Source of the DNA: Hepsetus odoe | Taxonomy: Eukaryota; Chordata; Actinopteri; Characiformes; Hepsetidae | Assembly (NCBI GenBank): GCA_017165825.1 | Contig: CM029370.1 | Coordinates: 27,199,459 to 27,263,458, forward strand | Reading direction: 5' to 3' | DNA: 64,000 nucleotides | In this document: positions 11,541-23,579 of the stretch, piece by piece | How positions within the stretch are numbered: the stretch's first letter is position 1 | How the letters are laid out: each line of letters begins with the position of its first letter | Notes under the pieces: model-generated | Told to the model about the DNA's origin: nothing | The model's input: the letters and a program-made list of their open reading frames with translations, nothing else | Database searches by the model: none | Made by a program: the position numbers and the translations under genes

Positions 11541-12699
11541 TTGTGCTAACCTCCAGTGGCTCAATTTTAAGCGCAGATTTCTAAACATTTCTACAGAAAA
11601 TATTCCTTCAACTACAAATTTCTACTCACAGCAAGTAAACAGATTTTAAGGTGCAGAAAAGAAGCGTGACTGATGCTAAAGTGCTAAAAGCTACAAAATC
11701 TTCTATTTTGAGTAATCTCGGTTTCTCATTTGTAAGAATACTTTTCTTTTTGTGCACATGGTAAAAATATCTACTTCCATTTCATAGAAACTAAAACTAG
11801 AGATAAAACCTAAATTGTATAAACAACAAGTGATTGAGGCGAACTAGACCAAAAATGCCACTGAAAATTGCAGTGCATTAAGGGTAGACCCTTAAATGAT
11901 ATCTATTCCAAATCTCAACCGAAACCCAGGTCTTAATCCTAATCCTATCTTTAAACCTAACCCTAATGAGTTTCACCAGAACTGGTATGAAACAATGAAA
12001 GTATGAGCAGATCATTTCTAGAGACCATGAAAATAAAATGAGACACATTTCTGCTCAAAACATTCAGATCTTGGAGTCGATCCAAAATACACAGGGTTCT
12101 AGAAGATGCAGACTTTTCTATTTTAAACATTCACTCTCTACATAATGTGAATGAAATGCAGTTTTGTGCGTTATTTGATAAAAAGCCTCATGCTGTACTT
12201 TATGGGGATGGAAGGGGTTAATGAAAGTCCATGAGCAGGTATTTGAAAGGAAGTATAGTTTGGGTTCAGAAACAAGAACAATTGGCTTGATGTCCTGAGG
12301 ACCAGGCCAGAAACCGATGGCCATGTGTGCCCCACCAAAAAAAGCGATGGACATGTATGTGTCCCTTCCGAAACTAAACCTGGGTGTCCAGTAGAATTAG
12401 GCTGCTGGACAGTAATCTTTCCCAAACTAATGTCATGTGTTTTAATACTTAGTGAGAGACATACGTCGAAAATGCCAGACCATCAGGCCAACGCTAACAC
12501 AGAGTGTGTAAAAACACACTAACCATCCCCGTTAGTGCCAAAAGGCATGCACAACTGCTTCCTTGCAACAGAAGCAGAGTGTATATGTGGTGTGAAGGTG
12601 AGAGAAGGGTGTGTGTGTGTGTGTGTTGCTATTTGCATGCAGGCTGGGCAGGGCACACAGCGACCCTGCGGGGATTCAACGAGAAAGAAAGGAAGCCCG
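11541..12699. other. No gene seen
   Basis: AT-rich sequence, with a GT run at 12610-12626. Blocks near 11560-11660 and 12065-12130 faintly resemble the degenerate repeat further right. Confidence 0.4.
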
Positions 12700-12860
12700 C
12701 AGCAAGGCAGGCGGGCGACAACAGCTGCTGTGTGGCGAGGGACGAGTGTACGAGCGCTCATCAAATCTTGTCACTCACATTTCTCCTAATTAACAAGCAT
12801 CTGCTTCCTCATTTCATTTACACGCTTCTCGCTGACCTCCAACCCGAGCAAACCTGAGCG
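12700..12860. promoter_or_regulatory. Candidate conserved noncoding element
   Basis: A complex, repeat-free block including 'cacatttctcctaattaaca' and 'tcatttcatttacacgcttc'. Judged from texture only. Confidence 0.25.
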
Positions 12861-12929
12861 GCCACAGCCACCCCCCCCAAAGGAAAACAGGCAATGAGAT
12901 AAACTAGCCGAGCGTATCGGAGACACACA

Positions 12930-14605
12930 ACGTTCAGAAAGTGCACATTAAGATGCAGTGGGGGGAAGGGCTTTGCCCAAAGATGCACGTCTTCACAAAC
13001 TAATCACCACAGATGCCACATTTTATTGCTACAATTTCCTACGTCTGCATATATGCCAGAAATTTCTTCTCAGAACATTCACAGATTTGAGACATGGGGG
13101 GTTGATCCGAGGGCTGCACCAAAGGATGTGTTTTTTGTGATGATAATCAGCATGGCTGCTAATTTTTACAGTATGATTCGCTCTTCTCTCTTTACCTCTG
13201 CTGCACACTTTTACTGCTGTTTGCACTCAAAGCATGCAGATCATAGATTTTCAGATGCAACAGAAAAGGTTGATTCTTACCAAGTGCTTTAGAGCTTGCA
13301 CTGAATTTCTGAATGGAACCAAATGCTTCTTTTCAAGTACTAAATAGCAAATACTTTTCAGAATCAGAATTGGCTGAATATTTTGAAAGTATACAGTACT
13401 GTGCAAAAGTTTGAGGCAGGTGCAAAAAAATGCTGTAAATAAAGAATGCTTTCAGAAATATAAATAATGTGTTTATTGTTTACAAAATTAATATTCGCTG
13501 TTACTACCGTTTGCCTTCAAACCAGCATCAGTTCTTCTAGGAACACTTGCACAAAGTCAGGGATTCTGTAGGATTATAGTCGGTGTCTGATCAACCAGTT
13601 TTACCAAACAGGTACTGATGATCATCAATGTCACACGGAGGAGAAACACAGTCATGTTTGGAACGACCGACCAGCCGAGTTCCTTCAAAAACTGTGTGCA
13701 AGTGTACCTAGAAGAACTGATGCTGTTTTGAAGGCAAAGGGTGGTCACACCAAATATTGATTTGATTTAGATTCTCTTTTGTTCATTCACTGCATTTTGT
13801 TGATTGATGAAAATAAATGAGTAACACTTCCATTTCTGAAAGTGTTCTTTGTTTACAGCATTTTTTCACACCTGCCTAAAACTTTTGCATAGTGCTGTAT
13901 ATTTGATGCAAGATCTACAGACTGTCGCAAAGGATGTTTTCTGATACTGACCGACTTTTCTGATACAAATTGTTACGTTTACATCTATGGTATATGGCAC
14001 ATTTAACATTTACAAATTTCCAATCAGAGCAAACGGAAAATAGCTATTTAGATGGAAGGCCTTGATCAATTCCAATCTGTCTTCCAGATTCCACATTCTA
14101 CTTTCGTGTCTATTGTTGACAGTTCAACGTCTAGAAATTTCCACTTAGAAAAGGACAAAAGGCAGAAAGGAGTTGATCCAGGGCTTTTACCAAAAGATTG
14201 GCACTTCTTGATGTTAATAACCACTGTTGCTCAGGTTTAATTGTAGTTTTCTATCCCACATATGTGGTAAAAATTGCAGTTTGTTCAGAACGTAGGTATT
14301 AAATTGCAGAATAGCTGATCTACGAGTTGTGTCAAAAGATGTGCAGTTTAAGATGTTATTCACCACATTTTCCAATTTTAATGGTACAAATTTCTACTTT
14401 TACATCCAAAGGAAAAGTTTCAGTGTCTACAAACTTCCATCCAGAACATCCAGAAAGTGGATATTAGATGGAAATCAGAGGGTAACTGTTCCAAATTCCT
14501 ACTGATCAGATTCAAGGATTGGTCCAAAAAATGTGCCTTTTGATGCTCAGCACCACATTTGCTTATTTTTGCAGTCCAAATGTCTACTTTTACACCTTTC
14601 AAAAA
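12930..14605 (+). repeat. Ancient degenerate tandem repeat, unit about 150-190 bases
   Basis: Related blocks start near 12955, 13092, 13910, 14160, 14320 and 14510. Their shared pattern is '(c)caaaagatgtgc', about 10 bases, 'gatgttaataaccac', 'ttgctcatttttacagta' and 'caaatttctacttttac', with a second shared part 'ctacaaatttccat(c)cagaacat'. The array is split by the MITE at 13394-13899. No coding potential. Confidence 0.6.
13394..13899 (+). mobile_element. Tc1/mariner MITE family D with transposase C-terminus
   Basis: Terminal inverted repeats 'cagtactgtgcaaaagttt' and its diverged complement are flanked by TA, as expected for Tc1/mariner insertion. Inside, 13659-13760 encodes WNDRPAEFLQKLCASVPRRT, then DAVLKAKGGHTKY and a stop. 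This is the C-terminal end of a Tc1/mariner transposase, so the MITE is a deletion derivative of a coding element. The catalytic region is absent. Confidence 0.88.
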
Positions 14606-15049
14606 ATGACCTGAAACCAAATTCTGAATGCACTGAGGGCATTAAAGTGCAAATCAGCTGTAAATGCAAAAGCCTCCATGTAAATTCTAAGTAATTCCTT
14701 GCAAGGTCCACTCAAAACAGCTTTTCTTGAGTCTCGCAGAATGAATGATTAAACAATATAAACATTCACATTTTTCCCTTCCATACTCTTATTCACATGC
14801 ATTGAAAATCAGCTGCATTCACAGCATTGTACGTATGCTGCTTAATCATTTTGCACTGGGTATTTTTCAGCTCGAATAATTAACATGTATTCAAACTGAC
14901 AACAAACAAGACGTGAATGTCAAGTTTAAAAAAAAAAAATTCTTTTTTTTTCTCCTGCCGTTCAGGTCCTCTTATTTGATATGAAAAAAAAAATAGATTT
15001 GAAAGCATTGTGGGCGCCTTCTTTTTTTTCCATTCGTCAAAATTGTTTC
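14606..15049. other. No gene seen
   Basis: AT-rich sequence with poly-A and poly-T runs at 14927-14950 and 14983-15033. Confidence 0.4.
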
Positions 15050-15300
15050 ACAGCCAAAAAGTGACTTGATTGAAGCTCGGATTCATTAAAACTTAATTAA
15101 TATGCATCATTATGTAAATGAGCCTGCCGTTAATGAGTTTTTAAAAGAAGCATTCCTTAATTAGTTCACTTTTAATGGCATCATCATTTATCTTTTCCTT
15201 CTTTGAAGCAAAATGATGTGCAAGAGCAGCCAGTATCAAAATGCTAATCTGTATTTTATGATTTCGGTCCTTCTGATTTTCGCCCAGTTTTGATAAAAAG
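15050..15300. promoter_or_regulatory. Candidate conserved noncoding element
   Basis: Complex AT-rich sequence dense in homeodomain-type sites: 'acttaattaatatgcatcat', 'atgtaaatgagcctgccgtt' and 'ccttaattagttcactttta'. It also has an ATGCAT-type octamer. No repeat, no frame. Confidence 0.4.
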
Positions 15301-15352
15301 AGGTGTTTGCATTTTCTCCTGTGAGAAATCTGAACATGCACACATTCTGTCT

Positions 15353-15354
<2 letters not shown>

Positions 15355-15400
<46 letters not shown>
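15355..15400. repeat. (CT)n microsatellite
   Basis: A pure TC run. A GA-rich run (15641-15680) and an AC run (15859-15896) lie nearby. Confidence 0.95.
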
Positions 15401-15855
15401 TTCTTTCTATCCAACTCGTCCGTTCACACTAGGCTGAAGTTACACGCTGCAAAAAACAAAAAAAAAATTGAAAACAGTGTTTTCTGTGCTGAAGGGACTT
15501 GCTGTTCATTAGGCAGGCCCTGCCACAGCAAACAGCAAGAAAACAAGTAAAAGCACATGTGTAAATCCTGTGCATGGCACCAGTGAGTCAAAATGTTCTT
15601 CAGTGGCTGTGAAAAGTCATCAACAGCTTCTTTTTTTTAAGAGAGAGAAAGAGAGAGAGAGAAAGAGAGAGAGAGAGAAAATAGCACTCATGATGTGCCA
15701 AGAGCTTTGCTGAGAGGGGGAGATTTCCTCTGTTTCGCGGCACAGCTACCTGCCTTCTTCCTGTGAAAACCAGACGCCATCCGTCCCGAGTGAGCAAGGA
15801 ACCAAAGTTGGGAGCTATAGATTCTGATCGAGTGGAGTTCAGGCCTTCATTATAG

Positions 15856-15898
<43 letters not shown>

Positions 15899-16407
15899 GC
15901 ATAAAACAAGAACGAGTCTAGCAATATTATTCACATTTGATCAAATCCACTAAATAAAATGCACAAAATCTAATTCATTCATTTCAATAAAGTCAAAAAA
16001 CAGCTTTAAAAAGGAATCCGTTTCACACCATTAATTAACCTGAGCCTATTTCAAATCTGCAAGATACAGCAGCCTGGCACGCAGACATGAAAACATGAAA
16101 TATCTCAGAGCTTCCCAGCTGATTGAGATTAGGGTGAATTGCCAGTTTTTTGCTTCGTTTTTATTTGTTTGTTTGTGTGTTTTTAATACATTCTGACAGC
16201 TCCTTTAAAATATGGAACAGGATACTGCTGTATTTTGCATGAAACAAGCTTTATAATCAGTGACTCCATTAGTATTGGCAGTACTGGAGCAGAACACTCT
16301 CTGCTCTCTAAATTTAGCTCATTAGACCTGGATCACACAATCACAACCATGTCATCACAATGATAAGTATTATTTTATTAATCGCTATTATTTATCATTT
16401 ATATGTG

Positions 16408-16441
<34 letters not shown>

Positions 16442-16559
16442 CTATTGTTATTATTATTATTATTATTATTCCATTCCACCACATGCATTATAGTGCTCCT
16501 CATTATTTAGTTGTGTGTTGCTATGGAATCAATTCTCAGAGACACATATAAATTACTGT
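15401..16559. other. Simple repeats and unassigned sequence
   Basis: It holds the GA and AC runs named above and an ATT microsatellite at 16408-16471, interrupted once. The block 16020-16140 is complex and may be noncoding-conserved. No gene. Confidence 0.5.
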
Positions 16560-17000
16560 TTAACGAGACGCCATATTCCATAAATTATTCAAAACACCTG
16601 GGATTACAATATGAGATCAAATGATAGGAAAGAAAGAGTACTCTGCTGGAGGCAGCGCGAACACCAGCCATCACATTCTCGTTTTGATGTTAAATAAGGC
16701 AGTCGCTCGGCGAGCTGCTCAGACAGGAATAATTGGTAAGTAGCAGCCCGCGCCATTATTCCCTCTTTTTGGCCCAAGTTTCTAACAGGACTTGGCTTAA
16801 TGTACTGAGTGCATTATTGCAGCCCTCTGATTTGCTGAGCTCCAAATTCTGCAGGGGTTGTGATTTATCTTCTTTCTTTTTCCCTTTTATTGTAGTTATT
16901 TTGATAAACACGTCTCCCCGCCTTTGCTTAAGCAGGACGCAGGCCTTTAAGTGTCTGTTAAATGCAGTTACAGAAACACAGACAGGAAGATACTGAAAAA
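16560..17000. promoter_or_regulatory. Candidate conserved noncoding element
   Basis: A complex block with 'catattccataaattattca', 'gacaggaataattggtaagt' and 'cgcgccattattccctcttt'. No repeat and no convincing frame. Confidence 0.35.
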
Positions 17001-17310
17001 AGACTTGACCCGATGACCCGCCGTGCACTCTAATGGAAGTTTAAAAACATACAACAAGCTTCGAGTACTTAAATAATCCTCCATAGAATGCATAAAACTA
17101 ACAAAACCCTGAGAAAAATAGAGAAGAATTGCTTTTAATAGAACAGGACACATTCCTCATTTACTCAATTTACAATCAGCCGTCTTGCAAGTAAAAGAAT
17201 TTGCTTGTATTTCATGTGAATTTGGTGAATTCAGAGAAAGTAAATGCTCACCACCCCGACGACAGAAAAACTGTTTGAACATGAGAAAGGCAGGTAGATA
17301 AAGATGAACA
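17001..17310. other. No gene seen
   Basis: AT-rich, unassigned. Confidence 0.4.
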
Positions 17311-17879
<569 letters not shown>

Positions 17880-18222
17880 CCAGGCTGCAAAGTATCTAAA
17901 GAAACAAAGTTCTTGATAAAGGGGTTCCAACCGCTCAGTGTTCAGCATTAGCAGAAAACGAATCACCTGATCATCTGGAATCATCTGCAACTGTTTCTTC
18001 ACTGCTTCATGTCTTAAGTTAGACGCTTAGTTCTGCTTGAAGGTTCAAACGTAGATCGTCTGAAAGTCAGCTACAGGAACTGCACTGAAAACTTTGTCCA
18101 TCATGAAGCCTGGAGAACTGTTCCTCAACCATACATTTAGAAAATACAAGAAATCAGGTTCTGGAAGCAAAATATAAAGAAATGAGTCATGACTCAAGAC
18201 TTTTGCACAGTACTGCATGAGA
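17880..18222 (+). repeat. Mariner-like family E, longest copy with terminal repeat
   Basis: It holds the family core and continues to 'gactcaagacttttgcacag' followed by 'tactg'. That end resembles the terminal repeat of family D, so family E is probably also Tc1/mariner-derived. Confidence 0.7.
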
Positions 18223-18394
18223 TTACTAGATCAGGAGAAATGTCTATGAAGCAAGAACTTAAGCAAACGTCTTTTCGTCATTGCTGTCCAAGAGAAACTA
18301 TATTGATTTTTCTTCTTTTCCTTTCTAATGCTTTTACAAAACAGCAGCTTTAACATTGTGTGAAAATGTCTTGGCACAGTGCAGAGTAGTGTAT

Positions 18395-19085
18395 ATCTAG
18401 TGTTTGGCCATCAACTAATATCTACTATTAATCTAATATTAATCTAATATCAAATAATTAACTATTTATCAGGCATAATCAATTCAAATCCCTCCATTAA
18501 ATGGCTAAAAATCAACAATGCAATTTCTAAATGCGCCACTTAGCTCAAATTTAGCTGCTAGTTTACAAATGTATCCATTCATTGGACAATAAATCAACTA
18601 GTTGGTTAATAGATGTACTAGTAAGGCATTATATATTTATAGGTGAACTAGTTTTTATCATGTGGTTGATTAATACATATTTTAGACTATTATTGGACTG
18701 GAGATGCTAAATTGTCCCCTAAGTGTGAGTGTGTGTGCGTGTTTGTGTGTCTGCCCTGTGATGGACTGGTGACCTGTCTAGGGTCCACCTTTTGCCCTGT
18801 GAGAGCTGTGATAGACTCTGCCCGTGACCCTGATCAGGAAAATGAGAACACGAGAGAGAGTTAGTAGGTTTATGTTCTTTTATATCCACTAGTCAGTTAA
18901 TAAAGCCAACAGACAGACCAACTAATAGGCTAATATATCAACTGTCTGACTAATATATATCCCCAAGTCAAATCATATATCCACTAATTAGCTCATGCAG
19001 TCAATTAGTGCAGCCACCTATATTCACTAGTACACTAATAATGCATTCACTAATATATCTACTAATCAGGTGAAATATAGTCACC
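18395..19085. repeat. Degenerate ACTAAT-type satellite, split by a repeat
   Basis: About twenty loose copies of a short unit around 'actaatatatc', 'atcaactagttggttaat', 'caactaataggctaatatat' and 'tccactaattagctcatg' fill the flanks. A family F fragment (18690-18850, minus strand, 'ctgccctgtgatggactggt') sits in the middle. Confidence 0.6.
18690..18850 (-). repeat. Repeat family F fragment
   Basis: The plus strand reads 'gatggactggtgacctgtct' and 'ccctgtgagagctgtgatag', complementary to the 10500 copy. It lies inside the ACTAAT-type satellite. Confidence 0.75.
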
Positions 19086-19724
19086 GTTGTGGTCAGCTAT
19101 GAACCAGATGACAGTAATGCATCAGTAAAAGCAGCCATCTGGACTAGGAAGGTCCTATAAAATGCTTTTTCTGCTAAACAGGAAAAGCATGGCAGTTCTT
19201 CATAAGGAATCAACTCAATTCTGTTTAACTGCTAGTATTTTAGAACAATGTAGAGTTTTGGTACAGATAACAAAAATGGCTCCAAACAAAGCACTGGCAG
19301 CTAAAAATCTCAAAAACTGTACCATTTTTATAGTTAATGTGAAATAAATATGAGAGCTAAAAAGTAATATTTGTGCAACCTCTAATGCACACAGCAGGGA
19401 ATGACTAAAGCAACTGTAAAGGTTCTGTAAACTGTAAAGGACAAATGAACTTTGTCCTAGGACACTGAACCCAGACACATCCACTTTATAGGACACTGTG
19501 AAGGGAAGCTTGTAGAAGGCCGAAGGGAACATAACACATGATCTGTGTTATTTCTCTAGCAGATCATGATTATAAGCTGATTCTGCATGAACATTGAGAA
19601 AGAAAAGAACGCTGCACGATGTCCGGGATTATACACACAGTATCCAGTTCCACGGCGGCACACAAGCACATATGTATAAAAGTGTGACCAACAGTGCCAC
19701 CCATCTCCAACATAAAGACACAGC
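19086..19724. other. No gene seen
   Basis: AT-rich, unassigned. Confidence 0.4.
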
Positions 19725-20125
19725 AAGTGTGTGTGTGTGTGTGAGTGTGAGTGTGTATGTGCATGTATATGTATGTGTGCATGTGTGCACGTGTATGTCC
19801 AAGTATGTGTGCACAACTATGCGTGTGTGTGTGTGTGTGTGCATGTGTATGTCCAAGCATGTGTGCATGTTGTGTGTGTATGCATTTGTAGTGTGTGTGT
19901 GTCTGTGCAAGTGTGTGTGTATGTAAGCGTGTGTGTGTATATATAAATATACAAGCATGTTTGTGTGTGTGTGTCCAAGAATGTGTGCACAACTGTGATG
20001 TGTGTGTGTTTGTATGCATTTGAAATAGTGTGTATATGTATGCCTGTGCAAGTGTGTGTGTATATGTAAGCATGTGTGTGTAAACAAATGTACATGCGCG
20101 TGTGTTTGTGTGTGTGTGAGGGTAA
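19725..20125. repeat. GT-rich cryptic minisatellite with higher-order repeat
   Basis: The run is not pure GT. 'gtccaagtatgtgtgcacaa' recurs at about 19797, 19850 and 19972. 'tgtgcaagtgtgtgtgtat' recurs at about 19905 and 20045. The lack of stops on the minus strand makes His/Thr-rich open frames that are not genes. Confidence 0.85.
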
Positions 20126-20560
20126 ACACCCTGCAAAAACAGTTCAGAGGGCCTCGGTGCATCAGAACGAGCTCGCCTGTGGAAATGAACGCACTGCAGA
20201 CGAAATGTGTGGAAAAAGTGAGTAAAAACTGCACAGGCAGAAGATGAGCTAAGCGGGGGAGCTTGTGGTCGCGCCAGCAAACTGACAAAATAACTGCAGA
20301 TAATTAGAACCTTTTGTAGCGTGAGCATATTTCAACAAAGACACCTGCATTTCCTGCGGTGGGGAGCGACACACACGGTGATTGTCATTTTTAATCTGCT
20401 CCTCCTGCGGCGTTCTCCGGGACACCGCAGGGAGCCCGACGGGTGTGTGAGCGCCGGGATGAGAATTGGCCAAGCGTCCCGTAACGGCCTGGCTCCGACA
20501 GGACCCCCGCCGCACGGATTAATCACCGTCTTCACATAAAGTCCACACGAACGCCTCGAG
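20126..20560. promoter_or_regulatory. GC-richer candidate noncoding element
   Basis: Complex sequence with more CpG than its surroundings ('gccgggatgagaattggcca', 'acggattaatcaccgtcttc'). It includes an inverted CCAAT box and a TAATC-type site. No convincing exon. Confidence 0.3.
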
Positions 20561-21094
20561 TCTGTAGGGGGGCAGAGATGGGGGGATTGTGGGAGGTCAG
20601 CAGTTAAACTGTCATTTGAAAGCAGGTTCAGTTCTGGATTCAAAAATATCTTTAAATGATCTTTGAAAGGCAGTCGCTTCGTCAAAGAGGATGAAGCAGG
20701 ACAGCTTCTGACAAAATTCTCACAAATTCAGTCTTTGACATGTCAACTGAGTCAGTCAGAGTGGGTTTGATGTGAGATGGTTCACTGCTGAGAACCTTAC
20801 TCTCGGATTTCATTGCAGTGGAGATGAATGGAACACGATGTCTATACCAAGAATACAGCTGTATTAATTACTATCCAACACCAGTGAACCCACACGTGCC
20901 CGAGTGTCTATATGTAAGGAAGAAGATGAGAAAAGGGTCCTGTTTGAGAATTATCTTACAGAAGGTGTATCTCCTCCCTTTGAAAGTGTTTTAAAAACAG
21001 ATTTTAAACCATACAGTTGCTGCAAATGGTAAAGTGCACTGATATTTCATATAACATATACGTAACATATACATATATATAAAACAATGTTTTT
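20561..21094. other. No gene seen
   Basis: Unassigned. Confidence 0.4.
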
Positions 21095-21396
21095 TTAGGC
21101 CTAATGGTTAGGGACGAGGCCCCAGGAAGATCATGGATTTGATTCCCAGACGAGTAGGTTGCCCTGAGGTACCATTGAGCAAGGTACTGTCCCCATCACT
21201 GCCCCCCAGATGCTTTAAATAGCTGCCCCCTGCTGCTGCTGTTTCGATATGACAAAACAGTTAGCAGCGGTGCAGCCTAGTGGTTAGGAAGTCGATCAGA
21301 AGATTGTGGGTTTGATTCCCTGATCAGTGGGTTGCCCAGAGGTAACCTTGAGCAAGGTACTGTCCCCGTCACTGCTCCCCAGGCGCTCATTAATGG
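21095..21396 (+). repeat. Two family B SINEs in tandem
   Basis: Both copies (21095-21240 and 21266-21396) have the head 'cctaatggttaggga' or 'cctagtggttaggaa' and 'gagcaaggtactgtcccc'. Both break off before the full 3' tail. Confidence 0.85.
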
Positions 21397-21689
21397 ACTG
21401 ATTATGTGGTTTCTGACACTCAGACACAACTTTGGAAACATGAAAAAGTATGGATCAAAATCTTCACTCAAGATGCCGACCACTACTGCTGGAGATTATT
21501 TGGGGTACCTTTGTTTTTCTTGCCATCAAAAGCCTTTAGAGCCAAACCTTTTGCATACATTTGTAATGGATGGGATCAGTTGATCCATGCGAGGTTAGGT
21601 TAGTTGCCTGCAAAGAAAACATGGTGTTCTTTTGGAGGAAACAGAAGCATCTGCCTTATAGAAAAAGTTTCCTCAGCGGTTTGGGTGAG
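21397..21689. other. No gene seen
   Basis: Unassigned. Confidence 0.4.
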
Positions 21690-21935
21690 CCCTGCGGTGC
21701 TTTGTATCCCATCGAGCTCATCAGGTTGGGGGGAAATCACAGTGCCTGGCTCCCTTTCATCTGCTCTCCTGAATGGAGCTTCGTGTCTGATCGCCCGAGC
21801 CAATTTGCCAGCCCATGTGGCACCCATCCCATCAGACCTGGGCATTGTGCCTCGTCGCATTCTGGCATTGCACGCCAAATTATTTTCATCCCTCCCCTCC
21901 CTCCTTGCACACCCCTCCCACCACCCACCACCCAC

Positions 21936-21979
<44 letters not shown>

Positions 21980-22800
21980 TGCACGGATATGCGCCACTGA
22001 TTCCGAATGCCCGGCTCGTGCATTGTCGGGATCGTTTTGGCTTGATGCCAAACCTATTATATTGATCTCTCTTTTCTGTGCACTTCAATGGCCCCAGACA
22101 ATGCAGATTTCGAGCAGAACATATTAAGCAAATAAGATGGGCTCCAAGCCCCTGCACTCAGCGACTGATGTCGTTAATATCAATGCCTCGGTGTCTCAGC
22201 CTATAACTCAGCATTTCAATACTCTCGGGCAATCGAGCAGCCTCCTGCTCCACTCTCGAGTTTTCTCCCCCTAAATCGCGTTACGTTTCCATAATAAACT
22301 CAATGTAATTACGTTATGGAATATTTCCGTGCCGGTTGTGAGGATTATAATGGGTCGACCCGTTTTAATGACACTTATCAGCCTGCTATCTGCGAGCTTC
22401 TCCATGGGGTTTTCCTGCTGGCACACAGCTATTGGCTTCGGCTGGCACACTCCGCTCTTCAGCGTCTCCCAAAGCCAATATGGGAATAGTGGGTCTGCTT
22501 AAACCGGCTGGGCACAATACTTCTGCTAATGAGCACGTCTATGAGCTGATTCCCCCCATTTTCCTGAGAGAGGAATCAGGGTAAACATTTAAATGGGAAT
22601 CCTCTGAGGACTGGAAGACTCGTGGCAGGGCCTGCCAGAGAAAAAAGCAACATCTCATGTTCACCGCGTGTGACGGTGAAATGACAAAGTGTACCATTCC
22701 TTTAACATCTGTAATGAGCCTTTTACTAAGTGAGGGGCTGCATATGGCTTTATCAAAGAGGAGGAGAAGCCGTGCACTCGTAGCCATCTAAGCAGTGTGG
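21690..22800. promoter_or_regulatory. Candidate conserved noncoding cluster, about 1.1 kb
   Basis: This is the largest complex block of the left part, broken only by a CA run (21945-21977). It contains 'caaattattttcatccctcc', 'aacatattaagcaaataaga', 'ttaatatcaatgcctcggtg', 'tcgcgttacgtttccataat' and 'gggtcgacccgttttaatga'. An inverted repeat TTCCATAA/TTATGGAA lies at 22287-22321. The long open frames here do not look like protein. Confidence 0.45.
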
Positions 22801-23579
22801 GTAGCTATTAATGCACTAATCGGCTCCACTATCATCCCAGTTACTAATGTTACAAATGTTCAAATTGGTCATGAACAGTCATCAGCAGCATTTTGGTTGG
22901 AGGTTTTATATTTGGATTATATATGGCAAATCTAAAAGCTTACTTTAAATAAATAGCGGGATACATTTTTTTTCCTGTGGTCCTTTAATGACACTTCCAA
23001 AGATAGAAGAAAAAAAAGACTTGACCATTTATACCTGCAACTGGCCGTAACTGTTACGGTGTCTTTAAGACACACTGTTTTATGTAAATAGGCTCCGTTT
23101 TGATTGGCTGCCCTGAATGGAATCTCCTTTAAAAAGCAGTTGTGGCTGAAACACTCCTTTCTCCTGCATGCTTTACATCAACACAGCTCTACAGTGTAAG
23201 CTGGACTGTGGAGATGACCAATGTAGAGTCAGTGTGGGGCAGCTGGTACAGGAGAACTTATTACCATTCATTCATTCTTTCATTCATTTTCTCAGCTGCT
23301 GAGGGTTGTGGGGGTACTGGAGCCTCTCCCTGTGTGCACAAAGTGAAGCCTGGACTGTGTATATGACCCACAAAGTCAACATGGGGCACCTGGTATCCCT
23401 TTTATATCAACTTTATCACTTCCCGTCATTCACGTACATATGCTCCATCTTTTTTTTAGAAGAAAGAAAACATACAACTGTAAAGTGTTTGTAAAGAATA
23501 ACACATCCTAAGAAATTCTGCCCAAGGTTTCTAAACTGAAAGCTCACTTGTGATTCTATAAAACACAAAAAGACAGTAG
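22801..23579. repeat. Diverged local duplication and unassigned sequence
   Basis: The block 23198-23249 ('aagctggactgtggagatga') returns at 23344-23395 ('aagcctggactgtgtatatg'), a diverged repeat of about 146-base period with 'attcattctttcattcattt' between. The rest is unassigned. Confidence 0.55.

Noticed and set aside
11925..11965. Telomere-like 'cctaaccctaatg' stretch
   Set aside because: Only a few irregular units are present, so it is too weak to call an interstitial telomeric repeat.
12504..12857. 117-residue open frame with overlapping frames on both strands
   Set aside because: It crosses a GT run and has no domain. Several frames are open at once because of base composition.
18395..19085. 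CRISPR-like array of short repeats
   Set aside because: Repeats are degenerate, without fixed length or unique spacers, in animal nuclear DNA.
19570..20328. 252-residue open frame on the minus strand, rich in His and Thr
   Set aside because: It is produced by the GT-rich minisatellite, which has no stops on that strand. Neighbouring frames are open too and there is no domain or splice context.
21570..22157. Two 185-residue open frames, one on each strand
   Set aside because: They overlap each other and a CA repeat, look like no protein, and lie in a block with noncoding-element texture.
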